From NCBI GenBank assembly GCA_020073585.1, contig JAIQEV010000008.1, positions 29,989 through 93,988 on the forward strand: a stretch of DNA of 64,000 bases, written 5' to 3'. The notes below the pieces were generated by a model. It was given only the letters and a program-made list of their open reading frames with translations, ran no database searches and was not told the origin of the DNA. The stretch's first letter is position 1. Each line of letters opens with the position of its first letter. Below are positions 23,076 to 32,471 of the stretch, one piece after another. The translations under genes were made by a program, and so were the position numbers. The stretch is from Terriglobia bacterium. Its GTDB lineage: Bacteria; Acidobacteriota; Terriglobia; Acidiferrales; UBA7541.

Positions 23076-24380
23076 TCAGTCGCCGGAGACCCGCTTGAAA
23101 CGGCGCGCCTTGGACTCATAGCGGGGCAGGCTGCCTTCGGCGACCCTTTCCACGTGGATGCGGATATTGAACTGCGTGCGAAAGGCGTCGGCCACGCCCT
23201 GCGCGGGATCTCCCGCCGATCCCTCCGCGGCCTCGATCTTGAAGTACAAATCGTCCATTCCGGCCAGGCGGCGGATTTCCACTTCGTATTCGAGGACCGC
23301 GGGCAGGCTGCGGATCAGATTGTCTATGGCGCTGGGATAGAGATTCACTCCGCGCACGATCAGCATATCGTCCGCCCGGCCGATCACACCCCCCTGAATG
23401 TGCGCCAGGGTGCGTCCGCAGGCGCACGGGGCCGTCCCCATCTCCACAAGATCGCCCGTGCGATAGCGCAGGACGGGCATTCCGGCGCGCCCCAGTGTGC
23501 TGACCACCAGCTCGCCGCGCTCCCCTTCCTGGGCGGGACGCCCGGTGGCTGGCTCGATGATCTCGAAGAGAAACTCGGTTTCGTTCAGATGAATGGCCCC
23601 GTTGCGGGCCTCGCAGGCAAAGCCCCAGGCGCCGACTTCGGTTGCTCCCGCATGGTCATAGCAGGCCGCGCCCCAGCCCTCCTCGATCACGCGCTGGACG
23701 TTGGGCACGCTCGCGCCCGGCTCCCCCGCATGGATGGTGATGCGCACCGCGGAAGCGCGCAGATCGAGCGCGTTCCGCCGAGCGACTTCGAGCAGGTGCA
23801 GGGCATACGTCGGCGTGCAGAGCAGGACGGTACAGTTGTTGTCGAGGATGGCCCGCAATCGCTGCTCCGAACTGAGACCCCCGCCGGAAATGGCCAGGGC
23901 CCCCATGCCTCGCGCGCCTTCGATGGCCGCCCAATGACTGACGTAGGGCCCAAAGGAATAGGCGCAATAGACGATGTCGTCTTCGGTTACGCCCGCGCCG
24001 CGATAGACATATCCCCAGCAGCGCAGCCAGGTCTCCCAGCTCTCCGGCGTATCGAGCCACTTGAGCGGACGGCCGGTGGTGCCCGAAGTCTGGTGCAGAT
24101 AGCGATAGCGCGACAGCGGATAACTCAGCAGACGCCCGAAAGGCGGATGCGCCGCCTGTTCGGCCACCAACTCACTCTTGGTCGTAAACGGCAGCCTCTG
24201 CAGATCCCCGGCACACTGCACGTCTTTCCGCTGCATCCCCGCGGCGCGGAATTTTTCCGCGTAAAATCCGTTCCCTTCCATCTCCTGCAGCAGGAGCCGC
24301 AGCTTCTCGTTCTGCAGCTCCCGGAGCCGGCTGCGCTCCAGGGTTTCCAGCCCGCGATCGTAGTAGTGGAAGGGTTTCAT
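23076..24380 (-). CDS. Phenylacetate-CoA ligase-like AMP-forming enzyme
   Basis: 434 residues, full length for PaaK-type ligases. Adenylate motif QTSGTTGRPLKW, YDHAGATEVGAWG, RYRTGDLVE and a C-terminal domain with GRADDMLIVRGVNLYPSAID. Activates an aromatic or related carboxylic acid to its CoA ester. The substrate cannot be read from sequence. Neighbouring benzoylformate-decarboxylase-like and MFS genes suggest aromatic acid metabolism. It ends five bases from the converging GMC gene. Confidence 0.88.
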   Translation of the reverse strand: MKPFHYYDRGLETLERSRLRELQNEKLRLLLQEMEGNGFYAEKFRAAGMQRKDVQCAGDLQRLPFTTKSELVAEQAAHPPFGRLLSYPLSRYRYLHQTSGTTGRPLKWLDTPESWETWLRCWGYVYRGAGVTEDDIVYCAYSFGPYVSHWAAIEGARGMGALAISGGGLSSEQRLRAILDNNCTVLLCTPTYALHLLEVARRNALDLRASAVRITIHAGEPGASVPNVQRVIEEGWGAACYDHAGATEVGAWGFACEARNGAIHLNETEFLFEIIEPATGRPAQEGERGELVVSTLGRAGMPVLRYRTGDLVEMGTAPCACGRTLAHIQGGVIGRADDMLIVRGVNLYPSAIDNLIRSLPAVLEYEVEIRRLAGMDDLYFKIEAAEGSAGDPAQGVADAFRTQFNIRIHVERVAEGSLPRYESKARRFKRVSGD

Positions 24381-24408
24381 CGGCCCGCCCGTCCGAAGTT
24401 CATCCCGC

Positions 24409-25338
24409 TCATGACGGATCCTCCCAGGAGTGCTCCAGCCCCTTCACCAGTTGCCAGATCGCGCGATTCAGCGGCACCGGAACGCCCAGCTTTTCACCCC
24501 AGTCCGCGATGGCCCCATTCACGAAGTCCACTTCGGTCGGCCGTCTGTCCAGGATGTCCAATAACATGCTTACTTTTCTTTTTCCCGGCGCTCTTGCCCC
24601 TTCCGCGATCATTTGCCGGGCGTCCCCATGCAAGGCGATGCCCAGCGTCCGCGCCACGGACTCTCCTTCGAGGAGCAGGGCCTCGTACAGCGCGGCGGTG
24701 GGCGCAAAACGCGTTGCCGCCCCATGGTGCAGGCGCGTGAGCGCCCCGGCCGGATTGACGGCCGCATTGAAAATCAATTTCGTCCACTGCGCGCCACGCG
24801 CATCGTGGAGGGGGACGACGCGCAGCCCCGAGCGATTCATGAGCTCCGCGAGCTGCGCCACGCGGGCATAGGGCGTGCCCGCGGGCTCGAAGGGGCCGAT
24901 CCACAGGTCGCTGTAGAATTCCAATTCCGCGTGGCCGGGCCCGATGAGGTGCGCCGCCATGGTCGTCGCGCCGCGGATCACCTGGCTCACGTGCCCGGCG
25001 ATGATCTCTTCATTGCCCAGACCGTTCTGCACCGAACAGACCGCGCCGGAAGCCCCGAAAATGTGGGCGGTCTGCTCGATCGCCGCGCGGGTATGCAAAC
25101 TCTTGGTGGCCAGGATGCCGAAATCACAAAGGGGAATCTCGCGCGGCTGCGACGTGGCATGGAGCCTGGCGGTGAATTCGATTGCGCCGCTGATCCGCAG
25201 TCCGCGCTCGCGCAGCGCGCGGACATGGTCCGCCGAGGTGTCGTAGGCATGGACCTCCACATCATCGAGGCGCGCAAGGTGCGCCCCGATAACGCTGCCA
25301 ATCGCGCCACAGCCTACAATGCAGACCTTCACAGCCAT
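24409..25338 (-). CDS. 2-dehydropantoate 2-reductase-like protein
   Basis: 309 residues. NADP motif VCIVGCGAIGSVIGAHLA, LATKSLHT, VQNGLGNEE, and the catalytic Lys in QWTKLIFNAAVNPAGAL; C-terminal helix pair with RPTEVDFVNGAI. Matches the PanE/ApbA family. Its position between a CoA ligase and a decarboxylase suggests a family member acting on another 2-keto acid rather than the pantothenate enzyme, but this is inference. Confidence 0.85.
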   Translation of the reverse strand: MAVKVCIVGCGAIGSVIGAHLARLDDVEVHAYDTSADHVRALRERGLRISGAIEFTARLHATSQPREIPLCDFGILATKSLHTRAAIEQTAHIFGASGAVCSVQNGLGNEEIIAGHVSQVIRGATTMAAHLIGPGHAELEFYSDLWIGPFEPAGTPYARVAQLAELMNRSGLRVVPLHDARGAQWTKLIFNAAVNPAGALTRLHHGAATRFAPTAALYEALLLEGESVARTLGIALHGDARQMIAEGARAPGKRKVSMLLDILDRRPTEVDFVNGAIADWGEKLGVPVPLNRAIWQLVKGLEHSWEDPS

Positions 25339-25571
25339 AGCCGTTCCGTCAGATCCTTACGCTGGGGATCGCCCGCAATTCCCTTCCCGCAGACTTCGAT
25401 CGCGCACTCGGCCCAGAGAGGGGGAGACGATACCATCGCTCGGAAGCGAGATTCAACCACGCGATGAAGACGCGCCGCCGCTCGGCCGCGGCTCTTCCCC
25501 ACCGCTTTGGGGAAAAATGGTATAACTTCCGCACCTCGCGACGCGAGATTCCGCACATCCGGAGCCTAACG

Positions 25572-27191
25572 GTGAGCACGGTACGAGAAGCCACATATCA
25601 GGTATTGCGCGACGCAGGGATGACCACCATCTTCGGCAACCCCGGCTCGACCGAAATTCCTTTTCTGCGCGACATGCCCGCGGATTTCCGCTACGTCCTG
25701 GGGCTGCATGAGCGCTGCGCCGCCGGCATGGGGCTGGGCTACGCCCTGGCCCGGGGCCAAGCGGCGTTCGTGAACCTGCATTCGATCGCCAGCGCCGGCA
25801 ACGGACTCTCCGCGCTGATTGATGCCTACTACTGCCACGCGCCGCTGGTCGTCACCACCGGGCAGCAGGATCGCAGGCAAATCCTGGCCGAACCTTTCCT
25901 GGTGAGCCGGGCCGTCGAGGTGGTCAAGCCCTACGTGAAGTGGGCCACCGAGCCGGTGCGCGCCGAGGATGTGCCGGCGGCCATTGCGCGGGGATACTAC
26001 CTGGCGATGCAGCCGCCCCGGGGACCGGTATTCATCTCCATCCCCATGGACGACTGGAATCACGAATGCCCGCCAGTGGCGCTCCGCGAAATGAGCCAGA
26101 CCGTCCTGGCGGACCCCGCGGCGCTGGACGCCGTGGTTCACGCGCTCCAGGCCAGCCGCAATCCGGTCCTCGTCGCCGGTGCACAGATTGAGGAGGACGG
26201 GGGCTGGCAGGACGTCATCGCGCTTGCCGAGCACCTTCAGGCCGATGTGTATCAGGAGCCGATCGCCTCGCGGTGGACCTTCCCGCGGACGCACCCGCTC
26301 TTTTGCGGCGGCCTTTTGCCCGCACAAGGACCGCTGGCGGAGCAATTGGGCGCGTATGACACGGTGGTGGTCCTGGGCGCGCCCATCTTCCTCTATTACG
26401 CCTACGTGCCCGGCAATCCCATCAAGCCCGGAACCCGGCTTTTCCAAATCACCAACTCCCCGCTCGACGCTTCGGCGGCGTTGGCCGGAAGCAGCATCGT
26501 GGGAAATCTGGCCGGCGCAGCGCAATACCTTCGTGCCCACACCCAGCCGAGAAAACGCAGCACCGCCGCCGCGCCGCGCAAGGCGCCCCCAGCGCCCCAG
26601 CCCGAATATCCCATCACGCCCGGTTATTTGTTCAGCGTTCTGAACCGCATCCTGCCGCGCGATGCGGTCATCTGCGAAGAATGCCCCTCCTCGAAAGGTG
26701 ATCTGGACCGCTATCTGCTAAGGGAGCAACCCGGCTCCTTCTACTCGGTGCGCACCGGCATACTGGGCTTCGGCCTGCCCGCCGCCGTCGGTCTGCAGCT
26801 CGCGCATCCGGACCGCCGAGTGGTCTGCCCCGTGGGCGACGGTTCCATCCAGTATTCGATCCAGGCGCTGTGGACCGCCGTGCAGTGCAACGCCCCGGTC
26901 ATCTTCATCGTTCTGCGCAACGCCGACTATTCCGCCCTGAAATCCTTCTGCGATTTCACGCAAGTGGGCCGCAATGTGCACGGCATGGATTTGCCGGGAA
27001 TCGACATGGTCAAGATTGCGCAGGGTTATGGCATGCCGGCGCAGGAAGTGGACCGCCCGGAAGCTCTCGAGGCCGTCCTGAAAGAGGCCTTCGCGTCGCC
27101 AGGGCCGCGCCTGATCAGCGTCAACGTGGCCAAGGCCGGACCCACGTGCATGGGGATGGATCAGTCGGTCAATCCGCCGAACTATCGCTGA
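25572..27191 (+). CDS. Benzoylformate decarboxylase-like ThDP enzyme
   Basis: 539 residues. Thiamine-diphosphate decarboxylase with FGNPGSTEIPFL, the activating Glu in GLHERCAAGMG, and NLHSIASAGNG (the active-site His region of benzoylformate decarboxylase). The C-terminal ThDP motif GDGSIQYSIQALWTAVQCN...NADY is present. It most resembles MdlC-type enzymes. GTG 25572 is chosen for its GGAG site; the frame is open upstream. A 13-bp palindrome CTCGCGACGCGAG (25535-25547) just upstream could be an operator. Confidence 0.85.
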   Translation: MSTVREATYQVLRDAGMTTIFGNPGSTEIPFLRDMPADFRYVLGLHERCAAGMGLGYALARGQAAFVNLHSIASAGNGLSALIDAYYCHAPLVVTTGQQDRRQILAEPFLVSRAVEVVKPYVKWATEPVRAEDVPAAIARGYYLAMQPPRGPVFISIPMDDWNHECPPVALREMSQTVLADPAALDAVVHALQASRNPVLVAGAQIEEDGGWQDVIALAEHLQADVYQEPIASRWTFPRTHPLFCGGLLPAQGPLAEQLGAYDTVVVLGAPIFLYYAYVPGNPIKPGTRLFQITNSPLDASAALAGSSIVGNLAGAAQYLRAHTQPRKRSTAAAPRKAPPAPQPEYPITPGYLFSVLNRILPRDAVICEECPSSKGDLDRYLLREQPGSFYSVRTGILGFGLPAAVGLQLAHPDRRVVCPVGDGSIQYSIQALWTAVQCNAPVIFIVLRNADYSALKSFCDFTQVGRNVHGMDLPGIDMVKIAQGYGMPAQEVDRPEALEAVLKEAFASPGPRLISVNVAKAGPTCMGMDQSVNPPNYR

Positions 27192-27247
27192 AAGCCGGCA
27201 CGCCGCGCGCACGCAGCCGTTCCGCGAAAATTTCCTAAAGGGGAGCC

Positions 27248-28537
27248 ATGGTCAAGAAACCCGACTTTTACGGCTGGAAGCTGGTGGCCGCATTGTATTC
27301 CCTCGATTTCCTAAATATGGGCTTCCCGCTCTACGGCGGCGCTGTCATTCACACCTACATGGTGAAAGAGATTGCCATGAGCCGCAGCACCTTCGGCCTG
27401 GGCTTCACCCTCCTGAACCTGTTCATCGGTGTGCCTTCGATTGTCGTGGCCGCGGTCATCCTGCGCTGGGGCATCAAGGTGACCTTCGGGATCGGCTCCA
27501 CGCTGATTCTCCTGGGCGCGGTCTGGTTGTCGTTCTTCGCCACGCGTCCCTGGCACTACCTGGTGAGTTTCGGGATCTTGATCGGCACCGGCATCAGCTT
27601 CGGCACCATCGTCCCCGCGGCCACCATTGTGACGCGCTGGTTCAAGCGCTACCGCGGAAGAGCCATGGCCATCACCCTGGGCGCCTCCGGCGCGGCAGGC
27701 TTTGTCGCCGCACCCTTCATCAATCGGGTGCTGGCCGCGAATGGCGGCAACTGGCGGCAAGCCTGGCAGGTCGTGGCGGGCATCGCGGTGCTGTCCGCGC
27801 TCATCGCCTTTCTTTTTGTAAAGGAAAGACCGGAAGATCTCGGACAACTCGTGGATGGGCTGCCGGAAGAGGCCCTCGGCGCGCACGCTTCCGCGCAGAA
27901 CGCCCTGGTCACCAAGCATCCCTGGACCCCCTGGGAGGCCTACCAGACCCCGGCCTTCTGGTTGATTCTGGCCGGCGGGATCGGCTGCCAATTCCCGTTT
28001 TTCTTTTTCACCGCCCATTGGATTCTGCACTTGCGCGGCGCGGGCATTTCCCCCGCCGATGCGGCTTGGGCCATGGGGCTGTTCACCCTGGCCGGGATCG
28101 GCGGCCGTTTGATCGGCGGGTGGATGATGGACAAAATGGCCGCGCGCTATGCGTTCATGATTGGCCTGTGCTGCTACGTGATCGGCTCGACCCTGGCGAT
28201 GCGCGTCAATCCCCACGCGCTTCAGATCGCCTTCCTGGCCGCCATGTTTTACGGCATGGGCTTCGGGTGGACCTTCGTCTGCGCGAACACGGTCACCGGC
28301 CACTTTTACGGCCCCGCGGCCTTTCCCAAGGTGAATGGAATGATGCTGCTGGTGACGGGTCTGGTCTGTTCTCCCGCCGGAGTCATTGGCGGAAAACTAT
28401 TCGACCGCTTCGGAAGCTATAAACTCGCCTTCGAACTCAATATCCTTCTCAGCCTGGTGGGGATCACTGCCCTGGCCTTCGCGACCATGCCGCGGCCCGC
28501 CACCCGCCTGCGCGCAGCGCAACCCGAGACAGCCTAA
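27248..28537 (+). CDS. MFS transporter (oxalate/formate-antiporter-like)
   Basis: 429 residues, twelve predicted membrane helices. FYGWKLVAALYSLDFLNMG at the N-terminus and GIGGRLIGGWMMDKM in the central loop are typical of OFA/monocarboxylate-type major facilitators. Likely imports or exports an organic acid for the flanking enzymes. Start ATG has AAAGGGGAG. Last chromosomal gene before the integrated element. Confidence 0.88.
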   Translation: MVKKPDFYGWKLVAALYSLDFLNMGFPLYGGAVIHTYMVKEIAMSRSTFGLGFTLLNLFIGVPSIVVAAVILRWGIKVTFGIGSTLILLGAVWLSFFATRPWHYLVSFGILIGTGISFGTIVPAATIVTRWFKRYRGRAMAITLGASGAAGFVAAPFINRVLAANGGNWRQAWQVVAGIAVLSALIAFLFVKERPEDLGQLVDGLPEEALGAHASAQNALVTKHPWTPWEAYQTPAFWLILAGGIGCQFPFFFFTAHWILHLRGAGISPADAAWAMGLFTLAGIGGRLIGGWMMDKMAARYAFMIGLCCYVIGSTLAMRVNPHALQIAFLAAMFYGMGFGWTFVCANTVTGHFYGPAAFPKVNGMMLLVTGLVCSPAGVIGGKLFDRFGSYKLAFELNILLSLVGITALAFATMPRPATRLRAAQPETA

Positions 28538-28570
28538 TTCCCTGTCCGGCAAGAGCCCTCGAAGCACTGA

Positions 28571-28608
28571 GATTTCTGGAGCGGGCGATGGGAATCGAAC
28601 CCACGTCC
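28571..28608. other. Left attachment site (attL)
   Basis: 38 bp identical to 49823-49860. Contains the T-arm, acceptor strand and CCA of tRNA-Gly on the minus strand, then diverges into element DNA at 28609. It is not a functional tRNA because the 5' two-thirds are absent. Confidence 0.93.
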
Positions 28609-28647
28609 AGCGATCCGCAAGTGGTTGAATCTACTCACCATTCATCC

Positions 28648-29805
28648 TCAATTTGGGCGCATCTGGGCGCACAATTTTACGTCCGGACGAAGAATCTCGC
28701 CCACCCTGTCCACTGCATCGCGCTGAGAATCGCCAATGATGTGGCTGTAAATCCCCAACGTGATTCGCGCATCCGAATGCCGCATCTGCTCTTTCGTGAC
28801 CGTCGGATTCGCTCCTACGTCCATCAGCAAACTCGCGTGGCAGTGCCGAAATGCGTGCATGCCGGCGCGCTCGATCTTGAGCTTGTCGAGGACAGGCCAG
28901 AGGCCGTACTCGACAACCTTGTTTGCAGCGTATGGCCTTCCGTTGCGGTTGAGGAAGAGAAAGCCCTCGGGGTTCGCCTTCCACGTCGCCAGATAGTCCT
29001 TCAGCAACGCGGCGAGTGCTTCCGCCATCGCTACGGGCGCCCGGCTCGCCTTGCTCTTCACCGTCTGCACCCGGCCGTACCACGCGGATCGCTGCACGTG
29101 AATCACGCGACGGTCCAAGTCAAGGTCTGCTTTTTGCAGTCCCATGACTTCCCCGGCGCGCAGTCCTGTCATCGCGGCGATTGCGAACATGGTGCGGTAC
29201 GGCTCAGAAGCGAGCATGATGACCTTGCGCGCCTCTTCCCCGTTGAAGAATCTTGCCGATTTGCGAAGCTCATCCGAAGGCAGCGCCAGCTCGCTTGTCG
29301 TCACTGGCTGCGTGCAGTAACCCCACGACTTCGCCGTGCGCGTCATCGAACTGAGAGTGCCGAGGATGTTGAGCACGGTTTTGCGGGACACCTTTTGCGA
29401 AAGCAGTGTGACGAAGTTTTGCTGCATCTGCGGCGTGAGTTCGTGGAGAAGAACTTTCCCCAGGTGTTTTCTGATGTACGTGCGGAGGTGGGATTCCACG
29501 GCCTTAACGCTGGATGGCTTTTGGTGCGTGAGCACCTGAGCCTCCCAGGCGTCTGCGAATTTCTCCACAGTGACGAACTTACTCGGGCGGTAATCGAAGG
29601 AATTGATTCTCGCGAGGATCGGATCGAGAAGACGCTGAGCGATACGCTTCGTCTTAAGCTCGGCGACTGTACCGAGCACCATCGAGCGCTCAACCCGAAT
29701 TGTTTGCTCTCCCTGAATCACGTCCTCCCGCCACCGGCCAACGAACACCGGCGGATTCTTCCCACGAACAATTACCCTTCCCGCTTGGTGCCTGCGCCTT
29801 GCCAT
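28648..29805 (-). CDS. Tyrosine integrase of the element
   Basis: 385 residues. The N-terminal arm-binding domain has GRWRED...SMVLGTVAELKTKR. A SAM-like core-binding region follows, then the catalytic domain with Arg216 (TGLRAGEV), His317-x-x-Arg320 (HAFRHCHASLL), His343 (MRHSDARIT) and Tyr353 (GIYSHI). Its 3' end is 40 bp from attL, the normal place for a tRNA-targeting integrase, and overlaps the TGGGCGCA pair. An earlier ATG at 29925 would add 40 unconserved residues; 29805 has an AAGGTAG site. Confidence 0.93.
   Translation of the reverse strand: MARRRHQAGRVIVRGKNPPVFVGRWREDVIQGEQTIRVERSMVLGTVAELKTKRIAQRLLDPILARINSFDYRPSKFVTVEKFADAWEAQVLTHQKPSSVKAVESHLRTYIRKHLGKVLLHELTPQMQQNFVTLLSQKVSRKTVLNILGTLSSMTRTAKSWGYCTQPVTTSELALPSDELRKSARFFNGEEARKVIMLASEPYRTMFAIAAMTGLRAGEVMGLQKADLDLDRRVIHVQRSAWYGRVQTVKSKASRAPVAMAEALAALLKDYLATWKANPEGFLFLNRNGRPYAANKVVEYGLWPVLDKLKIERAGMHAFRHCHASLLMDVGANPTVTKEQMRHSDARITLGIYSHIIGDSQRDAVDRVGEILRPDVKLCAQMRPN
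28654..28671 (+). promoter_or_regulatory. Candidate integrase arm-type sites, left end
   Basis: Two direct TGGGCGCA copies (28654-28661 and 28664-28671), 46 bp inside attL. The same pair, same orientation, recurs 75 bp inside attR. This is the layout of arm-type sites for an integrase with an N-terminal arm-binding domain. Confidence 0.6.
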
Positions 29806-29930
29806 TGAGCTACCTTCTTTGCTCGTTGACTCGGCTGTCCCTGCCGTCACGGTACACGCACTCATTCGGCGAAGCAACGATTCGCTTCCGTTGCCGGCAG
29901 GAACGATTTGGAGTGCGGTAGCCATCTGCT

Positions 29931-30716
29931 CTACGCGGATACCTCCACAGGCCGCAGTTCGGGCGGGATGCCGTCCATGTTTCCGGGCTTTGGATACTTC
30001 TGCAGGACGAATTGCTTTTGGCGCTCCACCTCTTCCGGCGTTGGAGCTTTGCGCGCCTCGGACGGCCAGCGGTGAAGCACGGCTCTTTTCAGTGGCGCAG
30101 CTTCCTCGATAGCCTGCTGACGTTCTTCCGGTTTCGGTGCCGGGAGCTGCTTTGCCGGCTGCGCTGCGCGATTGAGTAACTTCCGCAGTTCTCCGCCGGT
30201 AAGCAGCCCGGCCAAGTCACCAGTCTTGCGCGAGCGGGATAGGTCTTCGATGAAAGCCTTCTTCCGCCAGCCAAGCTCTTCTTGCGAGCACTCTCGGAGA
30301 AAATGCACGCCGCCAGCCGCGCGAGCGGCGTGGTCTATCTCGGCCGGGAGTGATGGCGTACCACTAAAGCGAATGTCCGGGTGGACCCATTCGCAGCAGT
30401 AGTCGAGCAAGGCTTGCCACTCGTCCTCGAAGGCTCCTTGCTGCGCGGTTTCAATCTGAGCGCGGATCTCCGCTGGCGCCGGGAAGAATTTGCAGGTCTG
30501 CATTGCCCGCCGGCAAGCTGCGTCGAGCACGTCCGGCTCAAGGTCGGCCAGTGCTGACACCCATAAGTCCACGAAGCGCGGTCCACGGTCTGCGAGCCTA
30601 ACGGAGAACAATTCCGCAAACGTCGCGGCCCACTCGCGCGCCAGACGTTCAGTTTGGCTGGGGTGCTGGCCGCAATCCCGCTGCGACGAGATTGTCGAGA
30701 GTGCGCTGGTCTGCAC
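29931..30716 (-). CDS. Putative phage helicase-loader-like replication protein
   Basis: 261 residues. N-terminal region LAREWAATFAELF...VLDAACRRAMQTCKFFPAPAEIRAQIE has the short helical pattern ending in F-P-x-P-A-E-I seen in phage helicase loaders and replisome organisers (lambda P, G39P types). The C-terminal half is basic, with PxxExRQ segments. GTG 30716 has a strong AAAGGAGA site and lies inside the end of the upstream initiator gene (68-bp overlap). The pairing initiator-loader supports the role; the assignment is moderate. Confidence 0.65.
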   Translation of the reverse strand: MQTSALSTISSQRDCGQHPSQTERLAREWAATFAELFSVRLADRGPRFVDLWVSALADLEPDVLDAACRRAMQTCKFFPAPAEIRAQIETAQQGAFEDEWQALLDYCCEWVHPDIRFSGTPSLPAEIDHAARAAGGVHFLRECSQEELGWRKKAFIEDLSRSRKTGDLAGLLTGGELRKLLNRAAQPAKQLPAPKPEERQQAIEEAAPLKRAVLHRWPSEARKAPTPEEVERQKQFVLQKYPKPGNMDGIPPELRPVEVSA

Positions 30717-31476
30717 TGATGTTCTCCTTTCGTCCCGCGTCCCTAAGCGGGCCTGCGATGAACGAATCGAAATGTCCGAGGAAGTACGTGAGTGAATCGC
30801 CTTGCTTGCGGGTGAAGTTTTCCGTCGAGTCGAGATAGTGGGCCCAGCGGAGCCGCCATTCTTCGAGCGGCACGACGGCGTGCTCTTTGAGGAACGCCTT
30901 GAGCGTTTTCCCTTCGCGGGCTCCCCAGGTCGGTGGCTGTCCGTGCTTGACGCGGTAGGCTTCATAGGCGAAGTCAAAGAAAGGCTTGTGCCGGGGATCG
31001 GCGGGTGGCGCGGTTTTCGCCGCAGGAGTTTTCATTTTTCTCTGTTCTCTATTCTCTATTCTCTTCTGAGAGGTCACATGCTCGCCCTTGTGCTCGCCCT
31101 CCTGCTCGCCAGAGAAGTACCGCAAATCGACGGGACTCGTTGAAGCTATTGCGTTTAACTGCTCGCCCTTGTGCTCGCCGTCCGTGATGAGAAATTTGTG
31201 CACCAGAATCGGGTAACAAGCATGCTTCCCGGGAGTAGGAAATCGCTTTGTGTAGTCGCCCCGGTCCAGCCGCTCGAGGAATCTGCGAGCCTTGCGCGGC
31301 GAGATCGTAAGCTCCCCGGCCAGTGCGCCCGCCGATCCGTTCCATACGCCCGTGCGGGTATCGGCCTGTGAGGTGATGTAGGCGTGGACGGCGCAATCCG
31401 CCAGAGACATACGGCCATCGCGGATGTGCTCCCAAACGCCACGCCGCAATTGGAGAAAGCCTTTGTCTTTGCTCAC
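30649..31476 (-). CDS. Phage replication initiator-like protein
   Basis: 275 residues. N-terminal winged helix (MSLADCAVHAYITSQADTRTG then LAGELTISPRKARRFLERL), a charged low-complexity linker rich in GEHKGEQ/GEHKGEH, and a C-terminal helical domain (FDFAYEAYRVKHGQPPTWGAREG...LTYFLGHFDSFI) resembling DnaD/O-protein domains. Probably binds the element's origin and recruits helicase through the downstream protein. Start ATGA overlaps the previous gene. Confidence 0.7.
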   Translation of the reverse strand: MSKDKGFLQLRRGVWEHIRDGRMSLADCAVHAYITSQADTRTGVWNGSAGALAGELTISPRKARRFLERLDRGDYTKRFPTPGKHACYPILVHKFLITDGEHKGEQLNAIASTSPVDLRYFSGEQEGEHKGEHVTSQKRIENREQRKMKTPAAKTAPPADPRHKPFFDFAYEAYRVKHGQPPTWGAREGKTLKAFLKEHAVVPLEEWRLRWAHYLDSTENFTRKQGDSLTYFLGHFDSFIAGPLRDAGRKENISADQRTLDNLVAAGLRPAPQPN

Positions 31477-31979
31477 GGCCGCACCCCCGCGAACAGAGGG
31501 CCGGCATCGGCGGGCGTAATCGGCTGGCCGTGGGCGTCAGTGGCGACACGCGGGCGCTGGTCCCACGGCTCGGCCTGGTTCTTTGCTTCGCGAATCTCGG
31601 CAATGATTGCCTCGTACTTCTCGGGTGAAATTGTCTTTGTGCTCGTGAATCCGGCCGCGCGGATGATGGCCCGGACCTGCTCCACGGCGACATGCCCGGC
31701 AGTAGCGATCGTCCAGAGCCGCGTCACCTGGGCTTCACTGATCCGCGGCGCAAACCGATACCAGGAATGAACTACGCCGGAGTCGTCGCGCTCGATTTTG
31801 TTTTCGATGTGGAAGTTTGAGCGGCGGAGCTCCAATATTCGAGCCCCGAACTGAGCGCAGCCGAGCGCGAGAATCTGCGGCAAGGGCACCCAGCTTCCGC
31901 GAGCGTCAATCAGTAGGCGCAAAATGCGAGCACGCTGTGTCTTGCTCTGCGGTGGAAGATCATTTACATTACGCGGCAT
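31473..31979 (-). CDS. Winged-helix protein with phage-recombination-type tail
   Basis: 168 residues. An N-terminal helix-turn-helix-like region (RARILRLLIDARGSWVPLPQILALG) and RILELRRSNFHIENK wing. The C-terminal segment QVTRLWTIATAGHVAVEQVRAIIRA...TISPEKYEAIIAEI is the small helical tail often appended to phage recombination or single-strand-binding proteins. Likely a DNA-binding early protein; precise role unknown. Coupled to the initiator gene (ATGA). Confidence 0.65.
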   Translation of the reverse strand: MPRNVNDLPPQSKTQRARILRLLIDARGSWVPLPQILALGCAQFGARILELRRSNFHIENKIERDDSGVVHSWYRFAPRISEAQVTRLWTIATAGHVAVEQVRAIIRAAGFTSTKTISPEKYEAIIAEIREAKNQAEPWDQRPRVATDAHGQPITPADAGPLFAGVRP

Positions 31980-32370
31980 TGCTTCTTCTCTCTTGGGCCG
32001 GTGAGCGCTCCACGTTCCCCAACGTTCGCTTTCCGGCCTTTTCTTTTACACTTCGCACTTCGAAGCAGTCGGACTGCGCCAATCTTCGCGGACTAAAGGC
32101 GCGCGCAAATTGGCGGCGTCGAGTCTGATTCAAAATCTGCCGACGAGCCTCCGAACGAAATTCAACGGCGGCGGCTAGAAGCCTCTGAGTATGCGCATAG
32201 CGAAGAGGCTTGCCTTGGCTCGAAACGCACGGCCTGCCCACGCTCGCAAAACATCGTGGACACCGCGCATCGGTCGCTCGATACGGAAGCGCTGCTTTGG
32301 AATGTCTCTGGTTAGGAGCTTTCCGGATTGGTGATTGACAGTGAGAAGTGACTTCGTGTAGATTCTGCAC
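31969..32370 (-). CDS. Small zinc-finger protein
   Basis: 133 residues. Motif CPRCFASVGRPCVSSQGK followed by HTQR is the C-x2-C-x6-C...H finger of small phage and actinobacterial DNA-binding proteins. The C-terminus is Arg-rich (RSEARRQILNQTRRRQFARAF). GTG start has an AAAGGA site. First gene of the minus-strand early operon, overlapping the next gene by 11 bp. Confidence 0.6.
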   Translation of the reverse strand: MQNLHEVTSHCQSPIRKAPNQRHSKAALPYRATDARCPRCFASVGRPCVSSQGKPLRYAHTQRLLAAAVEFRSEARRQILNQTRRRQFARAFSPRRLAQSDCFEVRSVKEKAGKRTLGNVERSPAQERRSNAA

Positions 32371-32429
32371 GTTGATGATTCCTTTCTAGTGGGCTTGCTT
32401 GCCTGCGCGCCCACAAATTCGATTTGACC

Positions 32430-32455
32430 AAAGCCCCGGTCCTGCTGGGGCTTTT
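32430..32455 (+). terminator. Hairpin with T-run
   Basis: AAAGCCCC / GGGGCTTT stem, 9-base loop, followed by T-rich DNA on the plus strand. It separates the repressor gene from the early operon. The T-run faces plus, so it best blocks plus-strand or antisense transcripts, though the stem works both ways. Confidence 0.5.
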
Positions 32456-32471
32456 GGTTTTTACCAAGACT

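Noticed and set aside
23154..24740. 528-codon plus-strand frame
   Set aside because: Antisense to the PaaK-like ligase.
28571..28644. Second tRNA-Gly gene at attL
   Set aside because: Only the 3' 32 bases of the tRNA are present; upstream sequence has no anticodon or D-arm.
32175..32414. 79-codon minus-strand frame
   Set aside because: Overlaps the zinc-finger gene in another frame and has no recognisable domain.
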